Assembly: GCA_944324405.1 (NCBI GenBank)
Contig: CALUWF010000001.1
Coordinates: forward strand, 337,286 to 401,285
DNA from: Candidatus Gastranaerophilales bacterium
Lineage (GTDB): Bacteria > Cyanobacteriota > Vampirovibrionia > Gastranaerophilales > Gastranaerophilaceae
Reading direction: 5' to 3'
Length of the DNA: 64,000 bases
Each line of letters begins with the position of its first letter. The stretch's first letter is position 1. Under the pieces are notes generated by a model. The model had not been told where the DNA came from. It did not search any database and was given only the letters and a program-made list of their open reading frames with translations. This document shows positions 45,299-53,893 of the stretch, piece after piece. The position numbers and the translations under genes were made by a program.

Positions 45299-46194
45299 TG
45301 AAGGGCATAATTCTTGCAGGCGGAGCAGGCTCCAGGCTCTATCCCGCGTCGTTACCTATATCAAAAATCCTGCTTCCGGTTTATGACAAACCGATGATAT
45401 ACTATCCCATAACCACCCTGCTTCTGGCGGGTATCAGGGATATTTTAATCATCACAAACGCCCTTGATATCCAAAATTTTGAAAAAGTTCTGGGCACGGG
45501 CGAGCAAATCGGCGTTAAATTTTCCTATATGGTGCAAGATGTGCCAAGAGGCATTGCGGACAGCTTTTTAATTGCCGAAAAGTTTATAAATAAAGAACCT
45601 TGCGCGCTTATTTTGGGCGACAACATTTTCCACGGATTCGGGTTTTCTTCCATGTTAAAAAGAGTCGGTCAAAAAACGCAAGGCGCAACGGTTTTTGGCT
45701 ATGCGGTAAATGACCCGCACCGCTTTGGCGTGGTTGAGTTTGATGAAAACAACAGAGCAATCTCAATTGAAGAAAAACCGCAAAACCCGCGCTCTAACTA
45801 TGCCGTAACCGGTTTGTATTTTTATGACAAAAATGTCGTTGACTATGCAAAAACCCTGAAGCCCTCCGCCAGAGGCGAACTTGAGATAACAGACCTTAAT
45901 AATATTTACCTTAAAAACAAACAGCTTGATGTTGAAATTTTGGGCAGGGGCTTTGCATGGCTTGATACGGGTACTTTTGAGAGCCTTTTGCAAGCGGGCA
46001 ACTTCATTAAATCAATGGAGGTTAATACGGGCATGAAAATTGCCTGCATTGAAGAAGTCGCCTGGCGGATGGGGTACATTAGCACGCAGGATTTATCGAG
46101 CCTTGCAAAAAAATACAATAACGGCTACGGCGAGTACATAGAAAAAATTATTAAAACAAACACAAATAAATTAAATCGCAATGCAGTTGTTTAA
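45298..46194 (+). CDS. rmlA: Glucose-1-phosphate thymidylyltransferase
   Basis: 298 residues. Makes dTDP-glucose for rhamnose and related sugars. Signature GGAGSRLYPASLPISKILLP then VYDKPMIYYP, ILGDNIFHG, GFAWLDTGT and the C-terminal WRMGYIS. Ser replaces the usual Thr in GGxGTRL. It is translationally coupled to recA, an unusual pair. rmlB, rmlC and rmlD are not in the window. Confidence 0.93.
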   Translation: MKGIILAGGAGSRLYPASLPISKILLPVYDKPMIYYPITTLLLAGIRDILIITNALDIQNFEKVLGTGEQIGVKFSYMVQDVPRGIADSFLIAEKFINKEPCALILGDNIFHGFGFSSMLKRVGQKTQGATVFGYAVNDPHRFGVVEFDENNRAISIEEKPQNPRSNYAVTGLYFYDKNVVDYAKTLKPSARGELEITDLNNIYLKNKQLDVEILGRGFAWLDTGTFESLLQAGNFIKSMEVNTGMKIACIEEVAWRMGYISTQDLSSLAKKYNNGYGEYIEKIIKTNTNKLNRNAVV

Positions 46195-46479
46195 ATAATT
46201 TATGGTTTGTACTTTCATTTCATATAAATATCTTACGAAATTCAAAAAACATGCGCTTTTTGACGAGAGTGTAAGACTTATCTCAAAACCGTCGGAGCAA
46301 AAAGGCTCATAATCGTACACAACATAGTTATTGTATTTCGAGCGCCATTCTTTTTTTTCTATCCGGCAGCGGTATTCCAAAGCTAAATCTTCCAGCCACT
46401 CAAGATACTCTTTGTTAACATCCCTAAATTCCATAAATACACATTCTTCATTTTGTAAACATCTTTTCTCTATTAGCAT
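46171..46479 (-). CDS. Small hypothetical protein
   Basis: 102 residues from ATG 46479, or about 87 from MEFRDVNKEY. Soluble and rich in aromatic residues: YLEWLEDLALEYRCRIEKKE, then NNYVVYDYEPF and FLNFVRYLYEM. No family recognised. Its 3' end overlaps the convergent rmlA end by 24 bp. The 190 bp upstream show no other gene. Confidence 0.5.
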   Translation of the reverse strand: MLIEKRCLQNEECVFMEFRDVNKEYLEWLEDLALEYRCRIEKKEWRSKYNNYVVYDYEPFCSDGFEISLTLSSKSACFLNFVRYLYEMKVQTINYLNNCIAI

Positions 46480-46667
46480 TGAACACTCCCTTTATACAAA
46501 TAAATGTCCTTTCTTTTTTATAAGTCTATCGGTTTTAAGATGTAAAAAAAATGACCAAAGGGGTAATTTAAGGGCTAGACTTTTCGGAGAATAAAATATA
46601 AAATTTAGCTTGCAGACTTTTCTTTATCATGTAAAATCATTCTATGGTCAGGAATTAACAACAGGGA

Positions 46668-47594
46668 ATGGAAATGAAAATCAACGCCTTGCCGTCACAC
46701 TCATTAAATAAAACCCCAAACAATATTAATTTTAAAAAATTAAGGGCAGTTCAAACGCCGGATTTATACAAATATAAACCGGATTATGAACTTATTTATT
46801 CTCAAAGAGCAGCGGCATTATCAGGCTCAAATCTTGTACAAAATATGAGTTGGGCGACGATAAAACAAAACTGCGTATATAATAACTATAAAGCACTTGA
46901 GAGCTACAAACGCGCCTTGGATGTCAAAAAAACGGTGTGCGATGTAATTAAAGCAGGAGAAGCAAATTTATTTTCATCCGTTGCAACGCAAGATTTAAGC
47001 GCAAAATTTGACTATGACAGACAAAGCGAAAATATGTTTGTTTCAATTGCAAAAAATTCCAAACCCTATCTTGGCGCAATGTTTAACAAAAACGGTGTTA
47101 TAGTAATTGATGTATATGATACAAAAGAAAGCATTTCAATTTCTGATGACCAAATAGTAAAAATCCAAAAAAACAGCAATACAACGGAAAAAGGCAGCAG
47201 GGCAGATGCCATTTACGAATACAAAAACGGCAGAGTGAGAAAAATAAGCCTCGGCTATGAAGAAATAAACGCAGGCGAAATTGAAAATATAAAAGAAATA
47301 TATGAATTTGATTTATATAACAATGGCAGATGGGATTATTCAAACGGTGTCAAAAAAATCTACAGCGAACTTCACGACGATGAGTATACCAAGGCCAAAT
47401 TGCTTTACGCTTTTGACAGAAACGGTATTATCGCCAGAGCGGAAGATTATTATGAAGGATTTTTCGACGCATATTATAAAAAAGGCGCTTCGAGCCTGAT
47501 AAGCTTTAATGAAGGCAATGCAAACGGAGTGCGCCACATTAATCCCTCACTTGATAAAAACGACTGGACTAAACTTCAGCCTAAAAAAGACTAA
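46668..47594 (+). CDS. Hypothetical protein, 308 residues
   Basis: ATG 46668 follows AGGGA; ATG 46674 is an alternative. No signal peptide. The N-terminus (MKINALPSHSLNKTPNNINF) is of the low-complexity type also seen at 58139 (MKITPINLKYLKFKSN). The rest is mixed alpha/beta with repeated strand-turn units: NGRVRKISLGYEEIN, ENIKEIYEFDLYNNGRWDYS and YAFDRNGIIARAEDYYEGF, like a beta-propeller-like or RHS-like YD scaffold. Function unknown. Single gene, convergent with 47591. Confidence 0.65.
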   Translation: MEMKINALPSHSLNKTPNNINFKKLRAVQTPDLYKYKPDYELIYSQRAAALSGSNLVQNMSWATIKQNCVYNNYKALESYKRALDVKKTVCDVIKAGEANLFSSVATQDLSAKFDYDRQSENMFVSIAKNSKPYLGAMFNKNGVIVIDVYDTKESISISDDQIVKIQKNSNTTEKGSRADAIYEYKNGRVRKISLGYEEINAGEIENIKEIYEFDLYNNGRWDYSNGVKKIYSELHDDEYTKAKLLYAFDRNGIIARAEDYYEGFFDAYYKKGASSLISFNEGNANGVRHINPSLDKNDWTKLQPKKD

Positions 47595-47971
47595 AAAGCG
47601 TTTTTAAACTTTGATATAAGTCCTCTAATAAGCGAATATGAAAACATTTTCTTTAAAAACTGCAATTTATTAAGCCCTCTGTATGCCCTAAAAGATTTAA
47701 AGAGCATTATAAGATTTATAATATCCGCGCCGATAAGCAAAAGGCGCTTAATGTTAAATCTTTTAATTTTTATTATGATTGAGGCAACTTTGTTAAATTT
47801 AACAATCAGTCTTCTAAAATTTATCATGGCAATTCTTACTTCGTCTTTAAGTAAAAATACCTCTTTGTTTATCTGCACCACCTTTTTATCAAGCTTTATA
47901 ATCGCAGATGCAAGCTGATATGCGACAATTATTTCAAGTAAAATTGTAAAGATGTATATATATTGCTCCAT
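47591..47971 (-). CDS. Small membrane-anchored coiled-coil protein
   Basis: 126 residues. N-terminal membrane helix (YIYIFTILLEIIVAYQLAS), then an amphipathic coiled coil (IIKLDKKVVQINKEVFLLKDEV..), then hydrophobic and basic helices (LLLIGADIINLIMLF, RAYRGLNKLQFLKKMF). No family recognised. It ends 4 bp inside the convergent gene at 46668 and diverges from murT. Confidence 0.6.
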   Translation of the reverse strand: MEQYIYIFTILLEIIVAYQLASAIIKLDKKVVQINKEVFLLKDEVRIAMINFRRLIVKFNKVASIIIKIKRFNIKRLLLIGADIINLIMLFKSFRAYRGLNKLQFLKKMFSYSLIRGLISKFKNAF

Positions 47972-48028
47972 TTGTGTATTATAATTGAATTATCGTAATT
48001 ATGCCATACTCAAAGCGGGCTATTTTAT

Positions 48029-49417
48029 ATGAATTTCAAACAGGCACTTAACTATACAAATAAATTTTATAAATTCTTAAGAAAATTGCACTCCTCGGGC
48101 ACATCTTTACCCGGCAAATACTTAAGAAAATTTTATCCCGATTTTTTAATTGAAGCACAAAATTACATCACATCTTATAAATTTGCAATTACCGGCACAA
48201 ACGGAAAAACAACTACCGCAGGACTTTTGGCACAAATTTTAAAAGAGGCGCAAAAAAGCGTTATCCACAACGAACTTGGTGCAAATATGCCAAACGGTAT
48301 CGCAACGGCGGTTGCCCTCGGGCTTTATAACAACTTTAAAGAATACGGTGAAGACACGCCGGTTGATAATCTTGTAATTGAATCGGATGAAGCATATCTG
48401 AGAGAAACCTTTGAAAATATCACTTTTGATTATCTGCTTGTAACAAATCTTTTTCGCGACCAACTTGACAGATACGGCGAACTTGACATTACAAAAAGAA
48501 AAATACAGGAAGGCATAAGAATTAATCCGAATTTAAAAATAATCTTAAATGCGGATGACCCGGGGCTTTATGATATTGATAAAAATATTAAAAATGATAT
48601 GCTCCTGCCCAGAAAAAAAAGAAAAGTGATATATTTCGGCTTTGAAAATGTTGAATTTTGCGACTTTGAAGCAAAATCAAACAGCCCGAGCGAAGTTATA
48701 TATTGTCCGGTGTGTAAAAAACCGCTCAAATACTCAAAAAGATTTTACTCGCAGCTGGGCCTTTGGAGCTGTATCTGCCGCACAAAAAGGCCGCGACCCG
48801 ACGTCAGTGCGGATGTTAAAGTTTTCAGAAACTATTCAATATTAAACGTAAAATTTGAAGGCAAAAGTATTATGTATAAACTAAACCTCTCCGGTTTATA
48901 CAACGCTTATAATGCTCTTGGCGCCATAACCTGCGCCTATGCCGCACAAATCGACAGAAAAATAATAGCTCGCGCTCTTGATAATTACAAGCCTGTTTTC
49001 GGCAGGGCGCAAAAAGAAATAATAAAAAATAAAAACGTCGCCCTCTATCTTATAAAAAACCCCACGGGCGCAAGCGAAGTTTTAAGGGGTATGAAAAATA
49101 TTAAAAATACAAAACTCATGATTGCAATAAATGACAAATATGCAGACGGACGGGATGTTTCCTGGCTTTGGGATGCGGATTTTGAAGTGCTTGAAGATTT
49201 TGACAATAAAATATACCTCTCCGGAACACGGGCGGACGATATGGCATTAAGGCTTAAATACGCAGGGGTCAACACGGGCCTTATGGTAATCGACAACAAT
49301 ATCAAAAAAGCCTTTGAATATGCGCTTAAATCAGTCGAGCCAAATGAAAAACTCATTGTGCTGCCTACTTATACAGCGCTTTTAACGCTGGATAAAATAA
49401 TTAAAAACAAAGCTTGA
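48029..49417 (+). CDS. murT: Lipid II isoglutaminyl synthase, MurT subunit
   Basis: 462 residues. Mur-ligase-type subunit that, with the GatD glutaminase, amidates the D-Glu of lipid II. ATP motif FAITGTNGKTTTAGLL; Mur-ligase ESDEAYLRE; inserted Cys4 zinc ribbon (YCPVCKKPL..WSCICRTKRP); C-terminal DUF1727 with AINDKYADGRDVSWLWD. gatD normally follows murT; here the next gene is on the other strand and unrelated, so GatD must be elsewhere or absent. Confidence 0.9.
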   Translation: MNFKQALNYTNKFYKFLRKLHSSGTSLPGKYLRKFYPDFLIEAQNYITSYKFAITGTNGKTTTAGLLAQILKEAQKSVIHNELGANMPNGIATAVALGLYNNFKEYGEDTPVDNLVIESDEAYLRETFENITFDYLLVTNLFRDQLDRYGELDITKRKIQEGIRINPNLKIILNADDPGLYDIDKNIKNDMLLPRKKRKVIYFGFENVEFCDFEAKSNSPSEVIYCPVCKKPLKYSKRFYSQLGLWSCICRTKRPRPDVSADVKVFRNYSILNVKFEGKSIMYKLNLSGLYNAYNALGAITCAYAAQIDRKIIARALDNYKPVFGRAQKEIIKNKNVALYLIKNPTGASEVLRGMKNIKNTKLMIAINDKYADGRDVSWLWDADFEVLEDFDNKIYLSGTRADDMALRLKYAGVNTGLMVIDNNIKKAFEYALKSVEPNEKLIVLPTYTALLTLDKIIKNKA

Positions 49418-49419
49418 TG

Positions 49420-50871
49420 TTATATTTTTCCCAAAATTTTAAGCTCAAAATCAGCCGAGATTTCTTCGGGACATAAAACCGAAACATCGCCGTAAATCTG
49501 CGAAATAAGGACAAACAAAAGCTGCCTTAAATGCTGCGGAGCGATTAAAACCGCTCTTTGTCCCTGCGAAAATGACTCTTTCAATTCTTTTTTAAATTTT
49601 GAAAATTTTGTTCCGTCAATTTTTACAACACCGTCAGGCTCGCTGTAACTTTGGGTTTCAAGCATTTTTATAACATCTCCCGACACTTCATAGGCAAAAA
49701 TTACTTTGTCTTCGTTTGCGACACTGTAGCATATTTGCCTTGAAAGTGCACATCTGAGTTTGTCCAGAAGATCTGCTTTTGTTGAATCATCTGAAAAATC
49801 ATTTATTTTTTCAAAAATGAAAACAACGTCTTTAACGCTTACTCTTTCCCGTATTAAACTGCAAAAAATGTATTTTAGTTCGGACACCGAAATAAAATCA
49901 CCCAAAATCGAATCTATTAAAAAGGAATTATGCTCGCTCACAAGCTCAATGTAGCGGTTAATGTCCGCATAGCTGAAAATTTCATTGACGTGGGTAATTG
50001 CATAATGCTTAAGATACTCCACAATATACTCGCAAGGCGTTATCCCCTTTGCCCAAAAATCTTTACAGGAAGCCTCTTCTATCCATACAACCTTTTTTGA
50101 GGTGAGCGGGTCTTTTGTCTTGATTGAATTTTTAGGATATTTTTCAAGATTTAACTCATCCTCAAAAAACATAATGCGTCCCGCATATGCCTTAGCTTTC
50201 ACTACAGGAACGGCATGGATTGAAATTGTAAAAGTATTTTCGTCAAGCTCCGGATTTTCAACAAATTGAACTTTCGGAATAATATAGCCAAGCTCCTGCA
50301 AAAGTTCCTGACGGGCTTTAATTGTTTGTGCAAGAAGGTTTTGCTCGCTCTGACCGTTATTTAAAATATACAACTCCTCGCTTAAATTAATGCTAAGGCG
50401 CTCCTCTCCGAGGTTTTGAGCCATCTTGGAAGGAGAAAGCAGGCTTTTGAGTTGTTTTTTTAAATTATTTAATTTATCGAGTTCTTTCGAAATTTCTTCG
50501 TTTAAAAATTCGCGCTCGTCATCTTTTGCATTTTCCAAAAATTTCTTTATTTCTTCTATTTTTGCGCGTCTTTCTCTTATTTTTTTCTGAATGTTTAAAC
50601 AAAGCTCATAGGGCTGTTCTTTTGAATAGAGCATTTTTTCCATTTGAGATTTAAAGCCCAAAATATCTTCAAATTCGGCTTCGTCATAAAAATTTTCAAC
50701 TTCGCGTACAAAAATACAATTATAAACAAGGCCGGAAGTGCCGTCCGCCTCATAAATCGAGTACAAATCCCAGCCTTCTTTTGTCATTGAATTAAGAGTA
50801 TTTTCAAGCAATGTCACCTCATTGCTCGGGCATACTTTTATGGAAAACTCCTGACGGGTAGGTTTAAACAT
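49420..50871 (-). CDS. Orphan FlhA/SctV cytoplasmic-domain protein with DUF4177-like N-terminus
   Basis: 483 residues, no membrane segment. Residues about 8-60 resemble a DUF4177-type module (LLENTLNSMTKEGWDLYSIY, GLVYNCIFV). Residues 95-150 are a coiled coil. About 155-460 match the FHIPEP cytoplasmic domain of FlhA-family export gates: EERLSINLSEELYILNN, ARQELLQELGYIIPKVQF, AYAGRIMFF, KVVWIEEASCKDFWAKG, EYLKHYAITHVNEIF, FCSLIRERVSVKDVVFIFEK and LRCALSRQICYS. FlhA normally has eight membrane helices before this domain; none is present. No flagellar or type III genes are near. It may be a soluble relative used as a chaperone or docking platform. Family call from motif order; function unknown. 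Confidence 0.7.
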   Translation of the reverse strand: MFKPTRQEFSIKVCPSNEVTLLENTLNSMTKEGWDLYSIYEADGTSGLVYNCIFVREVENFYDEAEFEDILGFKSQMEKMLYSKEQPYELCLNIQKKIRERRAKIEEIKKFLENAKDDEREFLNEEISKELDKLNNLKKQLKSLLSPSKMAQNLGEERLSINLSEELYILNNGQSEQNLLAQTIKARQELLQELGYIIPKVQFVENPELDENTFTISIHAVPVVKAKAYAGRIMFFEDELNLEKYPKNSIKTKDPLTSKKVVWIEEASCKDFWAKGITPCEYIVEYLKHYAITHVNEIFSYADINRYIELVSEHNSFLIDSILGDFISVSELKYIFCSLIRERVSVKDVVFIFEKINDFSDDSTKADLLDKLRCALSRQICYSVANEDKVIFAYEVSGDVIKMLETQSYSEPDGVVKIDGTKFSKFKKELKESFSQGQRAVLIAPQHLRQLLFVLISQIYGDVSVLCPEEISADFELKILGKI

Positions 50872-50891
50872 AAATTTATTCTAACACAAAA

Positions 50892-51227
50892 TTAGGCCTT
50901 TTGTCCTTTGTCGGCATTATTTTTTGAAAATCTGTTAATAACAAAATCGGTAATTCCGCCCGCGATAAACCCGACAAGTCCGGAAATAGCTGCGACACCG
51001 AGCAAATATCCTGCTTTATTAGCACCTTTAAAGAAAAAGGCACCTTTTTTTGCGGCTTCTTTTGCGCATTGTTCAATATTATTCACAAATTCATCCGATT
51101 TCATATTTTTACTCGCGGCATAAAGACCGCCGAGTGCAAACGCGCTTGTACCCGCTATTCTGCCGTATCGTGATATGTTGTACTTATTTCCGTTCGGTGT
51201 CGTTGCTTGCGTGCTAAAAACTCTCAT
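50892..51227 (-). CDS. Small membrane protein with two hydrophobic segments
   Basis: 111 residues. Hydrophobic stretches at about 26-40 (IAGTSAFALGGLYAAS) and 72-95 (YLLGVAAISGLVGFIAGGIT) flank a charged helix. Basic C-terminus. No family recognised. It precedes the FlhA-like gene by 20 bp on the same strand, so the two are probably cotranscribed and this could be its membrane anchor. Confidence 0.62.
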   Translation of the reverse strand: MRVFSTQATTPNGNKYNISRYGRIAGTSAFALGGLYAASKNMKSDEFVNNIEQCAKEAAKKGAFFFKGANKAGYLLGVAAISGLVGFIAGGITDFVINRFSKNNADKGQKA

Positions 51228-51360
51228 AGCTTTCCTTTATTCTCTGTAATTATTATAAACCGAATTTGTTCTAAAAAACGGCATGTATATTATTCTTATA
51301 TAAATATTGTAATAATATTTAATAGTAGAAAATCTGCGTTTATTTATGTTATTATTTTAT

Positions 51361-51618
51361 AGCCACGCTTCACGGGGTGTTGCAAGCCCTCGACCGAAAG
51401 CTTATGTCGGGTGCAGAGCCTGCTATGAGGCGCGATGGAGGTAAATTGAAAATCAGAATATTGTTGATAATTTAAATGTTTGCGGCGATTATGCAGCGAA
51501 CCGTGTCAGGATGGAAACATAGCAGCACTAAGTTGAAGTTAACGGGTGTGAGCATTTAAGAAGGAGATGTTTTGTATCGTAGATTTATTTCTAAAGCGAC
51601 GATAGGCAGGGCGTGGCT
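51361..51618 (+). ncRNA. ffs: Signal recognition particle RNA, large (Alu-containing) type
   Basis: The ends pair: AGCCACGC (51361-51368) with GCGTGGCT (51611-51618). Near the 5' end GGGTGTTGCAAGCCC gives the UGUNR Alu-domain motif. The domain IV tip appears as GTGTCAGGATGGAAACATAG then CAGCACTAAG. A U-rich run follows 51618. About 258 nt is the size of the Bacillus-type SRP RNA, and not the 110-nt 4.5S form. The terminator region overlaps the end of the minus-strand gene at 51620. The 130 bp upstream are AT-rich promoter-like sequence. Confidence 0.9.
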
Positions 51619-51619
51619 T

Positions 51620-53452
51620 TTATTTTTTCTCAATATTTTCACACTGCTTTGCAAAAACACATGTTCTTAATACATCGGTGTATTTTTTATCCATATGTGC
51701 CCAATCAAAAAGCACAATACCGTCAAGGTTTTGATTTCTTATTATATGAATTTGCTTCAATAAATCTTCGCTTTCACCTTCCATAAAACTTACAAAAAGT
51801 CCGGGATAGATTTTTGTTTTTGATGAGGTTTTACGCTTAAATTCATTCAACATTGAATCCGCAAGATTGTAATCCGCGGTTAAAATCAAAGGTGTAAGCG
51901 CATCGACGTAATTATAAGCGCTCCATCTCTGCCAATTTTGCTGTTTTGTTTCAAGGCTTGATTTATAATCCGGGAAGGCAACCGCAGAAAGCACGATACC
52001 GCGGTCTTTTAGCGCGTCTTTAATGTTTGCCACATATTTTGTAATGCGCTCCTGCCTGTAATTATCCCATTTATTCCACATGGAAGTATTTGCCTTTATA
52101 TCCACAGGATCAACCCCGTATATTTTTTTAAACTCTTCGCGCGCATATGGAGTATAACCCCAGTTTGAAGCTTCATAATTTGACGAAGAAGCTTTTGCAC
52201 TTAAAGGATATCTTACATAATCAAGATTAACTCCGTCTATGTCATATTTTGCACAGATTTCAAGGATTAATTTTGTCAAAAAGTCAATAACTTCGGGATT
52301 GGCCGGATCAATAAAATATCCGCGATGTTCGCTTATATGCGCGACAGGTTCGCTTTGTTCGCTTTTTGCCTTTGTGCGATTACCCCACATCGGCCTTACG
52401 GCAAGAATATTATAGGCATCTTCCTGCGGAAGTTTGTTTCCTATGTAAAAAGACTGAAACCAAATATGCAGCTTCATATTTCTTTTATGTGCGCCTCTTA
52501 CCCAGCATGAAAGCGGGTCATAGCCTCTAAAAATACGATTTTGCGATTCAAATCCATAACTTTTCATTATTTCTGAAGGGAAAATTGTTTTGCCATGGAA
52601 AAATGTTTCAAGGAATATGGTATTTACCCCAAGCTCCTTCATTTCATCAAGCGTTCTTTCAACTTCCGCTTCGCTCTTTTGCACGGGGCGCACCCAAACA
52701 CCCTTAAGCTCGTTTTCAAGATAAGGAAGCGTATAGCTGAGCGCAATTTGAGAAGATACAATGGAATCTTTTGCGCTTTGAAGGGCGGAGTTTGAATTTG
52801 AAGAACAAGAACGTTTAAGCTCTTTTTTAGCTTTTTTAAGATATTCTTTTACTTTTTTCTCATCGCGGTTTTTGTATTGTTTCCTTGTTTTATCAAGTAT
52901 TTGCTCAACTTCGTTGATTTTTATTTTTGCACAGTATCTGAAACTTCCTATTGTCGTAAATGCATGCAGGACGTTATTTTTCTCGTCTATTCTTATTTTT
53001 GTACCGACTTTTAAATTTGCGCTTATCCATTTTGCCGCACTTCCATGCCCGCTTATTACAAAACCGTCATGCGGAATAATAGAATCGGCTCCCGTCAGCC
53101 TTACTACGGTATCTCCTACAACGACCGCTTCTTTGCCAAATTCATTTGTGAGGGTTCTTCTTCCGTATTCTCTTTTGTAAACTACAAGTTGATTAGGGCC
53201 TCTGTTTCCCGGATACGATATACCAAGCTTATTGTAACGGCAGCCGGGATAGATAGCATCTATTTTTCTTGAAGATTTTGAAATAATTCTGTCTTTTTTG
53301 GATAATTTTCCATATTCTATGCCCGATTCGGAATCACTTTGAAGCTTTGAAGCGGAAGTGTCCGAAATTTCAAGAAGGGAATCTTTAGCGGCAGCGTAAG
53401 ATGGTGCGTGCAAAAGTAATACTAATAAAACTATCGCAAAAATCTTTTTCAT
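51620..53452 (-). CDS. Exported glycosyl-hydrolase-like protein (GHL10/DUF187 type)
   Basis: 610 residues. Signal peptide (KKIFAIVLLVLLLHAPSYAAA). The N-terminal 270 residues hold a phosphodiester-glycosidase-like or SH3-like segment (GYLVVYKREYGRRTLTN-like strand pattern, VVGDTVVRLTGAD) and a Lys-rich coiled coil. A TIM barrel follows: GVWVRPVQKSEAEVERTLDE, GVNTIFLETFFHG, LHIWFQSF, YDIDGVNLDYVRYP with the likely acid pair, VLSAVAFPDYK, DALTPLILTADY and GIVLFDWAHMD. Family members act on surface polysaccharides or peptidoglycan; the substrate is unknown. Secreted to the envelope. Confidence 0.85.
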   Translation of the reverse strand: MKKIFAIVLLVLLLHAPSYAAAKDSLLEISDTSASKLQSDSESGIEYGKLSKKDRIISKSSRKIDAIYPGCRYNKLGISYPGNRGPNQLVVYKREYGRRTLTNEFGKEAVVVGDTVVRLTGADSIIPHDGFVISGHGSAAKWISANLKVGTKIRIDEKNNVLHAFTTIGSFRYCAKIKINEVEQILDKTRKQYKNRDEKKVKEYLKKAKKELKRSCSSNSNSALQSAKDSIVSSQIALSYTLPYLENELKGVWVRPVQKSEAEVERTLDEMKELGVNTIFLETFFHGKTIFPSEIMKSYGFESQNRIFRGYDPLSCWVRGAHKRNMKLHIWFQSFYIGNKLPQEDAYNILAVRPMWGNRTKAKSEQSEPVAHISEHRGYFIDPANPEVIDFLTKLILEICAKYDIDGVNLDYVRYPLSAKASSSNYEASNWGYTPYAREEFKKIYGVDPVDIKANTSMWNKWDNYRQERITKYVANIKDALKDRGIVLSAVAFPDYKSSLETKQQNWQRWSAYNYVDALTPLILTADYNLADSMLNEFKRKTSSKTKIYPGLFVSFMEGESEDLLKQIHIIRNQNLDGIVLFDWAHMDKKYTDVLRTCVFAKQCENIEKK

Positions 53453-53533
53453 TTCTCTCTAATTTTACACAAAAATTTTACATAGTGCAAAAAATAATAT
53501 ATAATGATTTACAAAAGGAGTTAAAAGGAAAAA

Positions 53534-53887
53534 ATGGCAACAAACGACAGCACCCAAACAATGCCCATTGAGGTTTGTATTTTAACAAAAGATCACGATA
53601 TTAAAGGAACAGTGCATGTTTCAAAACTTACAAAAGCAAACCGTGAACTGACCGAACTTTTAAATGACAGGGAAAGACGTTTTCTTGCCGTTACAAATGC
53701 GGAAATTATGGGCAAAAATTCTTCAAATGCCCCAAGAAGATATGATTTCCTTGAAATTCACATGGATGCTATCGTTATTATTCACCCTGCCACTCAGGTA
53801 CTCTTCAAAGAAACTTCAAAAGCCCAGGAAGATATCGCAAGGTTTAGAGAATTGAGAAACAAACTTTCCCAAACAAAACCTTTTTAA
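53534..53887 (+). CDS. Conserved small hypothetical protein
   Basis: 117 residues, start ATG 53534 behind AAAAGG. Cytoplasmic and mostly beta: PIEVCILTKDHDIKGTVHVS, ERRFLAVTNAEIM, YDFLEIHMDAIVIIHPATQ, then a helical basic tail. The strand pattern resembles small PilZ- or CsrA-like barrels, but no diagnostic motif (RxxxR or DxSxxG) is present. Function unknown. Confidence 0.68.
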   Translation: MATNDSTQTMPIEVCILTKDHDIKGTVHVSKLTKANRELTELLNDRERRFLAVTNAEIMGKNSSNAPRRYDFLEIHMDAIVIIHPATQVLFKETSKAQEDIARFRELRNKLSQTKPF

Positions 53888-53893
53888 TGAATT

